A program made the position numbers and the translations under genes. A model generated the notes under the pieces. The model was not told the DNA's origin and ran no database searches. It saw only the letters and a program-made list of their open reading frames with translations. Source: Symsagittifera roscoffensis (lineage: Eukaryota; Xenacoelomorpha; Acoela; Convolutidae). From it: a stretch of DNA of 64,000 nucleotides. The stretch lies in the NCBI RefSeq assembly GCF_963678635.1, contig NW_026971441.1, forward strand, positions 1 to 64,000. The letters are read 5' to 3'. Below are positions 57,653 to 64,000 of the stretch, piece after piece. Numbering within the stretch: position 1 is the first letter of the stretch; the number at the start of each line of letters is the position of its first letter.

Positions 57653-58189
57653 TTACTGAGGTTTACAATTATCAACAAACATAAAGTCTCCCAAAGTTTG
57701 GGACAGTTCTTCGAATTCGTTCAAAGTATAGTTGACATAGGCAACTTATTTCATTGCTTCATTCTCTTTTGCAGTGAAGAGTCGAATCTGATTGTAGGGA
57801 GGCTTGTTCACATTGTACTTCTTGATTGTGACACACACCCTCCTCATGTTGTATGTTGCTATTTCATATACTCTATTACAGATGTCGAGCTCCTGAATCA
57901 TCGTTGATTCTATACCAGATTTTGCTTCATATATAGGTACGAGTCCAAGATTTTCAGCATCGTGAATAACAGAGTTCCGGATTACCGATATTGCTTCTCC
58001 TTCTTTTTCATTAAGATAGACATGTTGAAACTTTTCAAATTGTCCCAAATCATTTATTTTTAACAATTGAAAGCAAGGTTTCAAGTATATTTTCCCCTTG
58101 TAGGATTTTTGGAACAAAACAAATCTCTCAATTATTTTTTGATTTGAAAATTCAATATAGTTGGGACTATCAACTTTTCTCGAGTACAT
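57653..58189 (-). pseudogene. PC4-like protein I, distal duplicate
   Basis: Near-identical to 40,641-41,177, including the same internal TAA. Differences are few (for example K to N near residue 10 and T to S later). The upstream ATG of the proximal copy is replaced, supporting MYSRK as the original start. Confidence 0.5.
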
Positions 58190-58267
58190 TTTGAAAAACA
58201 AACTGATCAGATGAGGATAAATGAGAGAAATGGTTTTGAGATTAAATGAAAATGGTGGTAAGCGGTA

Positions 58268-58365
58268 TGAGTCATCGCAATTTCCATATATGGAAGTAGT
58301 ACCAAATATGGAAGGGTTTTCCTATTTGGAAACTGCTTAGGCGTTACTACTACTATATAACTCCA
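58268..58365. promoter_or_regulatory. Divergent AP-1/CArG/TATA promoter, distal copy
   Basis: Same order of TGAGTCA, CCATATATGG, CCAAATATGG, a third near-CArG (changed to TTCCTATTTGGAA) and TATATAA. The third site has changed by complementary-type substitutions yet keeps its symmetric CC-W5-GG form. Confidence 0.7.
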
Positions 58366-58393
58366 CCATTTTCTGCAAAAATCATTTTTTGCA

Positions 58394-59004
58394 ATGGCAG
58401 CTGCTTTGTGCAAAGCTCTGCCCAGCTTTAATTCAGATTATAATAATAAATCATTGTTTATTTCTGTTCCCAACGGATTTTACCAAAAATACAAAGTAAC
58501 CCAAGATTATTGCGTGTCTACTCACGATTCTTTCTGTTCCTTGGGAAATTTCATATAATTTTAATTGGAACATATCTTAGCCAAATTCTTCAGAGATTAG
58601 ACAAATATCAATACATATATCAAGAAATTGATTGTCTTTACACTTTGTTCAAACACAGATTGTTTTCGAGTATTGTCATATCAAGTGGGGAAGTCTTCAA
58701 TCAGCTTAGTTGCGGAAATCAGCATAATTTACGATGGAAAGGAGCAGAAAAAACACCAAGAGTATCAAGGAAACGACTTCTTCGCAAAAAATTCAAAAAA
58801 CATTAATTAAGTTCTAATCAAAAACTTGCATCTACGCAAACTCTTGGCTCAGCATTTTTAGACAGAATTCGAAAAGTACAAAACTCAAAATATGAATCTG
58901 GTTTGTTCAAAATAAAAGATTGTTTCATTGATGGTTATGGTTCTGTAAATAGTGAGCGTGTCAGTTTTTTATTAATTTTTGGTTATTTCCTCATAAAAAT
59001 CTAG
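58394..59004 (+). pseudogene. Family 'STQTLG', long copy 2
   Basis: Distal duplicate of 41,382-41,992 with the same early stop. Its last block is intact in frame (CFIDGYGSVNSERVSF to TAG at 59,004), but one A is missing near 58,790, which shifts the frame ahead of that block. AATAAA at 59,044. Confidence 0.5.
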
Positions 59005-59738
59005 TCAAGAATAATTAAATTTCAATTCAAATGCTTTTCAACGAATAAATGTATGTTGTTTTTTTTTCAAGAAGGAGATAATTAATCACTTTATAAAAAA
59101 TATGCGTATTTTACAGAAAAATTGTTGCAGAACGCAACTTTTTCCTATTTCAAAAAATATGTACATTTGCAAAACCTAACTCTTTTTTTCTTATTGTTTA
59201 GAAATTATTAGTAATGATGACTTTGAGTGCTTTTCCTTCACTTAATACACAGTTTTTCTGATGTTTTGATTTAGATACGTGCAAAAGTAGATTTTTCACT
59301 GATCAAACTTAAAACTAAGAGATTTTTTAATTCAAATTTTTAGCATTGCAAGAAAATGTTGATTTTTTAACAAGTATGCAACAAAATTATGAAATTTTTT
59401 GCATGGTGCAAAAATTGTTTTAAAGGTTTTAACATGTGTGCAAAAATTGTAGTGATTTTTAATCTTTTGTTCAAAAATATTGTGAAGTGTTTCACAAATT
59501 TCGAAATTGATTCAACTTTTTTATCGTCGTACGATAAAACTTTTTTAAAATATTTTTACTAATTGTAAAATTAGTTTGATTTTTAACAAAATTGTTTACA
59601 AATTTTTAAACAAAACTTTACCTGTGCAATTTTTAACACAATTTTCAATGATCTTATCTCTTTGTTCCTATCTTTTCAAAATAAATTTACTAGATGCAAA
59701 GAAATAAATTACAAAACACAAGACAACAACCAAATTAA

Positions 59739-60220
59739 TTACAAATCAAAAAGCTGCCGAGCAGCTGAGTTCTCAAAATTTTACAAGTTCTCAATGGAGC
59801 GCAAAGCTGGTCTTGCATCCGATGCTGGTGGTTCGCTGACTGGAGTTCTTGGCTCAGAGATTCCCTCATCCTCTTTGATTGTAATTGGGTTTTGCACAGA
59901 TCCCTCTTCCAAGGAAAGAGGAAGTCGTCGACTGGTTGAACCACAAACCTTGAGTCAGGAATCTCGGGGTAGTTCATTTCCACATGCTGAGTCACTTCCT
60001 CCATCATTTGCATTGTTCCAAGTTGGTTCTATGTAATAGGATTTTGCATCATGTGATGCTCGCTGAAATCCCTTCGCATCACTTCCATTATATGCCAGAC
60101 TTGGATTGGGGTGTCTATTCGGGCCAGAAAAACTCCTGTTTCTCGCACTTGGATTTGTACTAGATCAAGTGAAAATACTACAGAGTACATAAGGTGGCTA
60201 TTTTGCACTGAGAAGATCAT
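59739..60220 (-). pseudogene. Family 'MIFSVQ', core A copy 2
   Basis: Distal duplicate of 42,699-43,186 (ATG 60,220). It shares the nonsense codon after MMQNPIT and has in addition a six-base in-frame deletion that removes two residues between RET and GVFLAR. The late one-base frameshift is also present. Confidence 0.55.
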
Positions 60221-60599
60221 ATTGAGCAATAAGATGACCAAAAGAGCAAAAACAAGAAAGAACTGAAAGAGGGGGTAGCTTACGAAAAAAAAGTTAAAGG
60301 TAGGGTGTTTAGAGCTGAAAGAGGAGGTAGTTGACGATGGTTTAGTTGAAAATAAAAGGATTTTAGTTAGGAGTGAGGGGTATCTTCGACTGGAATGTGT
60401 AGGTTTAATCAATCAGAATGGATTTTCCTTATTTGGATTATAGTTGTGTCTAATCAGATATCAGTTTCCCATTATGAATTTTTATAGAAAACTCGGGTCC
60501 AATCGGAAACAAAGCTCCATTTTACACATTGTCGTTGCAATCACAAAAATGACCATTTTTGTTCAAGTTGTCGTATCCAATCAGACAAAAATTTATCTT

Positions 60600-60740
60600 T
60601 TAAGGACTTAAATCCTCCAAATAAGTAAAAAAATCCACAAAAGCAATCTCCAAAATAAATGACCAATAGTTGTTTGCTGTAAAAATAAGAAATATTGCCG
60701 ATATAAGTAACAAAATAAGGTGAATTATTAAAAGTAGCAT
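60600..60740 (-). CDS. Small membrane protein, core A copy 2
   Basis: Same 46-residue frame as at 43,564, still open. One conservative substitution in the hydrophobic helix. Function unknown. Confidence 0.4.
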   Translation of the reverse strand: MLLLIIHLILLLISAIFLIFTANNYWSFILEIAFVDFFTYLEDLSP

Positions 60741-60769
60741 CTCTGCATTTTTTTTTCTGTTCTGCTCAG

Positions 60770-60931
60770 GAGCTTGTGTCCACTCAGACTCTTGGATCAG
60801 CATTTTTGGAAAGGCTTCGAAAAGTTCAAAATTCAAAGTATGAGACTGATTTGTTCAAAATTGTTGATTGTTTCATTGATGGTTATGTTACTGTAAATAA
60901 TGAGCATATCAATTTTTCTATTAATAATTGA
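60770..60931 (+). pseudogene. Family 'STQTLG', C-terminal fragment, distal duplicate
   Basis: Copy of 43,734-43,895 with the frame intact and the acceptor-like upstream context retained. Confidence 0.45.
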
Positions 60932-61014
60932 ATTTGTTTATAAAAATCTTGTCAAAATTGTTTTTAATTGAAATCAAAGGTTTTTTCAACGAATAAATTT
61001 GTAATTTTCAACAC

Positions 61015-61700
61015 GTGCAAAAATTATTTCGCAAGTTTTTTTGCGAGTTAATTTTCGCAAGATGCAAGTTTTGATTTGATTTTTTGAACACGTTTGCAAA
61101 ATTTTAATCAACATTTTTTACAAGATGCAAAAATTGTTTTGGTTTTTTCAACAAGTGTGCAAAATCTTTCAAAAATGTTTTGTGTTATATGCAAGTTTTT
61201 CGTGGTTTTATAGAAAACAACTGCAAAAATCTAACTTATTTTTTCTTATTCATATGCAAAAATTGCAAAATTGTATTGTAAAAATTTTATTGAACTAATG
61301 CTAAATTTTTTTCAAAATTGATGACTTTGAGTACTATTCCCTATCTTAATACATTTTTTTCAATATGTTTGATCAATGTACATGCAAAAAAGAGATCTTT
61401 CGATGATCGAAATTAAAACAAAGATTTTCATTTACTTTAATTATTAACAGTGCAAGAAAATCTTCTTTCAGTTTTCTTTAAAATGCGAAAATATTTAAGG
61501 AAACTTTTCTTAATTTGCGAGATTTTCTTTAATGTTTTTAACAAGTGTGCCAGGAATATTATAAAAATTTTTGCATGGTGCAAAAATTAATGTAAAGATT
61601 TTAACATGTTTGCAAAAATTGGTTTAATTTTTTGCCATTTTTTTAAACAAAACTCTGTAAAAGTAATTACCAATTGCATAATTAGTTTCATTTTTAACAA
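61015..61700. repeat. AT-rich tract with TGCAAAA iterations, core B copy 3
   Basis: Distal duplicate of 43,975-44,660; small indels only. Confidence 0.6.
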
Positions 61701-61850
61701 GGTTTTTCAACAAATTTCAAAATAATTTTATCTTTGGAATTTCGTAACAAACTTTTCTTTGATCTCATCTCTCTGTTCCAATCTCTTTAAAATAAAATTA
61801 CTAGATGCAAAGAATTTAAATTACAAAACAAAAGACAATAACCAATTTGT

Positions 61851-62350
61851 TTACAGATCAAAGAGCTGTCGAGCAGCTGAGTTCTCAAAATTTTGCAAGT
61901 TCTCAATGGAGCGCAAAGCTGGTCTTGCCTCCATCACCTGTGGTTGTCTTGGTGGTTCGCTGACTGGAGTTCTTGGCTCAGAGAACCCCTCGTCCTCTTC
62001 GATGGTAATTGGGTTGTCCACAGATCCCTCTTCCCAAGGAAAGAGGAAATCGTCGAATGGTTGAGCCACATATCTAGAGTCAGGAGTTTCGGTTAGTTCA
62101 TTCCCACATGCTCGGCCACTTCCTCCATCATTTGAAGCTCTCCAAGTTGGTTCTCAGTAGGGGTTACTTGCGTTATATGATGTTCGTTGAAATCCCTGCG
62201 CATCACTTCCACCATGTGCCAGACTTGATTTGGGATGTCCATTCGTGCCAGAAAAACTCCACAAACTGTTTCTCGCACTTGGATTTGCACTGTATCAGCC
62301 GAAAATTCTACCGAGAACATAAGGTTGTTGTTTTGTACTGAGAAGATCAT
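61851..62350 (-). pseudogene. Family 'MIFSVQ', core B copy 3
   Basis: Distal duplicate of 44,810-45,309 with the same one-base loss after EVAEHVGMN; one extra substitution (IQVWH to NQVWH). Stop at 61,851. Confidence 0.6.
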
Positions 62351-62547
62351 TTTGGGCAAATAAGTTGAGTTAACGATACAGAGTAAAAACAAGATTTGCA
62401 ATTGAGAGGGAGGTAGTTGATGGTGATTAAGTTGAAATTACTGTGTTTAGAGCTGAGAGAGGATGTATTTGACGGTAGTTAAAGTGAAACTAAACTGATT
62501 TTTAGTTAAAAGAGAGGGGTACCTTCAACTGGAATGTGTGGGTTTAA

Positions 62548-62725
62548 CCAATCAGAATGGATTTTCCTTATTTGGATTGTAGTCGTATCCAATCAGAATT
62601 CAGTTTCCTTTGATGGATTTTTTATAGAAAACTCGTGCCCAATCGGAAACAAAGCTCCATTCTACACATTGTCGTTTCCAATCACAAAAATGTTCAATTT
62701 TGTTCAAGTTGTCGTATCCAATCAG
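62548..62725. promoter_or_regulatory. CCAAT cluster, core B copy 3
   Basis: Distal duplicate of 45,507-45,684 with all five boxes present at the same spacing. Confidence 0.6.
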
Positions 62726-62892
62726 ACAGAAGTTCACTTTTTAAGGATTCAAATCTTCCAAATAAATAAACATATACACAAAAGCAATCGCAAAAATAAA
62801 TGACCAAAAGTTGTTACCGTAAAAATAAGAATTATTGCCGATATATGTAAGAAAAAAAAAATTAATGAAAGAAGCATATCTGCAATTTTTTT

Positions 62893-63238
62893 CATCAAGT
62901 TAATTGAATTTTTTGTACATAACTGATGAGAATTGCTGATTTTTGATTAGATAGTCAAGCTCTTTGATTTTGATGTAGATTTGAGAGTATAACTGAAAGT
63001 TGATGAATTTTTCAAAGCAAATCTCTGGATATCTGATTCCAAACATGATCATGCAAGATTTTGAACTTTGAAAATCTTAAAAGAAATGGAGGAATGAAGA
63101 ACTTTGCTGGGGAGTTTTGACAAATTTGGGAGTTGGATAGGGAATAAAAAGAGTCTGTGAAATATTATCGTACGGCTTTTTTTTTCTAACTTCAATTTTT
63201 CTAAAATGAATAAGACTTCTTTTCTAGTCAAGTGGAGG
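62893..63238 (-). pseudogene. Family 'IKELDYLL', core B copy 3, truncated
   Basis: Matches the C-terminal half of copy 1, then ends at the 63,238 junction to core A, losing its promoter and first half. Confidence 0.45.
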
Positions 63239-63759
63239 AAAAAATACAAAGTAACCCAAGATTATTGCGTGTCTACTCACGATTCTTTCTGTTCCTTGGG
63301 AAATTTCATATAATTTTAATTGGAACATATCTTAGCCAAATTCTTCAGAGATTAGACAAATATCAATACATATATCAAGAAATTGATTGTCTTTACACTT
63401 TGTTCAAACACAGATTCTTTTCGAGTATTGTCATATCAAGTGGGGAAGTCTTCAATCAGCTTAGTTGCGGAAATCAGCATAATTTACGATGGAAAGGAGC
63501 AGAAAAAACACCAGGAGTATCAAGGAAACGACTTCTTCGCAAAAAATTCAAAAAACATTAATTAAGTTCTAATCAAAAACTTGCATCTACGCAAACTCTT
63601 GGCTCAGCATTTTTAGACAGAATTCGAAAAGTACAAAACTCAAAATATGAATCTGGTTTGTTCAAAAAAAAAGATTGTTTTATTGATGCTTATGGTTCTG
63701 TAAATAGTGAGCGTGTCAGTTTTTTATTAATTTTTGGTTGTTTCCTCATAAAAATCTAG
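63239..63759 (+). pseudogene. Family 'STQTLG', copy 3 lacking its 5' end
   Basis: Homology starts abruptly at 63,239, corresponding to about codon 30 of the gene, fused to core-B sequence. The promoter and N-terminus are gone; the rest runs to TAG at 63,759. This is a rearrangement junction, not a transcribed gene as far as the sequence shows. Confidence 0.5.
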
Positions 63760-64000
63760 TCAAGAATAATTAAATTTCAATTCAAATGCTTTTCAACGAA
63801 TAAATGTATGTTGTTTTTTTTTCAAGAAGGAGATAATTAATCACTTTAAAAAAAATATGCGTATTTTACAGAAAAATTGTTGCAGAACGCAACTTTTTCC
63901 TATTTCAAAAAACATGTACATTTGCAAAACCTAACTCTTTTTTTCTTATTGTTTAGAAATTATTAGTATTGATGACTTTGAGTGCTTTTCCTTCACTTAA
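63239..64000. repeat. Third, partial copy of core A at the window end
   Basis: Matches about 41,474-42,230 and 58,490-59,250. It starts at a non-homologous junction inside core B and runs off the window, so the duplicated block continues to the right. Confidence 0.85.

Larger units (their letters stand above)
52455..63238. repeat. 17-kb-offset tandem duplication, distal copy
   Basis: Second copy of 35,757-46,230. Its left junction cuts into a truncated right arm near 52,450 and its right junction is at 63,238, where sequence jumps to core A. The ~310-bp sub-repeat of the 4.2-kb unit is present three times here (about 53,381, 53,694 and 54,011) against two in the proximal copy. Confidence 0.9.

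Overview
The window looks like a stretch of an AT-rich invertebrate (metazoan) nuclear genome. It has a spliced gene with consensus GT-AG introns, a long intronic satellite, a non-LTR retrotransposon scrap, tRNA-derived Pol III boxes, AATAAA signals and animal-type transcription-factor motifs (CArG, AP-1, CRE, CCAAT). I cannot name the species. There is nothing bacterial here, so operons, ribosome binding sites and CRISPR do not apply.

Layout. (1) 1-20,790 is an uninterrupted head-to-tail satellite of about 140 monomers, each about 150 bp. It has higher-order repeats of about 750, 760, 1,070 and 2,450 bp, and a decayed remnant at 21,056-21,250. Every monomer carries a T-tract followed by CTGTTGCAG, which is a textbook 3' splice-site context. 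(2) 21,410-23,729 holds the five last coding exons of a coiled-coil protein that I read as a CCDC148 homologue. Its N-terminal exons are not in the window, so the satellite very probably sits in one of its introns. (3) 23,730-25,536 is 3'UTR and intergenic DNA with a LINE C-terminal fragment and short stem-loops. (4) 25,537-37,455 is three head-to-tail copies of a mostly non-coding repeat of about 4.2 kb, each with a tRNA-like box A/box B segment and a long G-tract. (5) From about 37.3 kb to the end is a set of decayed multi-gene elements. A large inverted repeat (arms about 37.3-39.0 and 46.9-48.5 kb) encloses a gene-bearing core. Most of this block (35,757-46,230) is duplicated in tandem at 52,455-63,238, offset by about 17 kb, and a third partial copy begins at 63,239.

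The gene-bearing block is the most unusual part. It encodes at least six protein families, all broken: a C2H2-like zinc-finger protein whose start lies in each inverted-repeat arm; two proteins with PC4-like (ssDNA-binding coactivator) character; a protein of about 165-180 aa in five copies; a protein of about 200 aa in three long and three truncated copies; a protein of about 190 aa; and a small membrane protein whose ATG overlaps the stop of the gene before it. The genes are arranged in divergent pairs, and each intergenic space holds a different dense control module: AP-1 plus two perfect CArG boxes plus TATA; five perfect CRE palindromes on a 60-bp period plus TATA; or five CCAAT boxes about 40 bp apart. 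Terminal inverted repeats, zinc-finger and PC4-like proteins, divergent compact genes and virus-style promoters suggest a decayed Polinton/adintovirus-like or other large DNA element. No polymerase, integrase, protease or capsid gene is visible, so that origin is inference.
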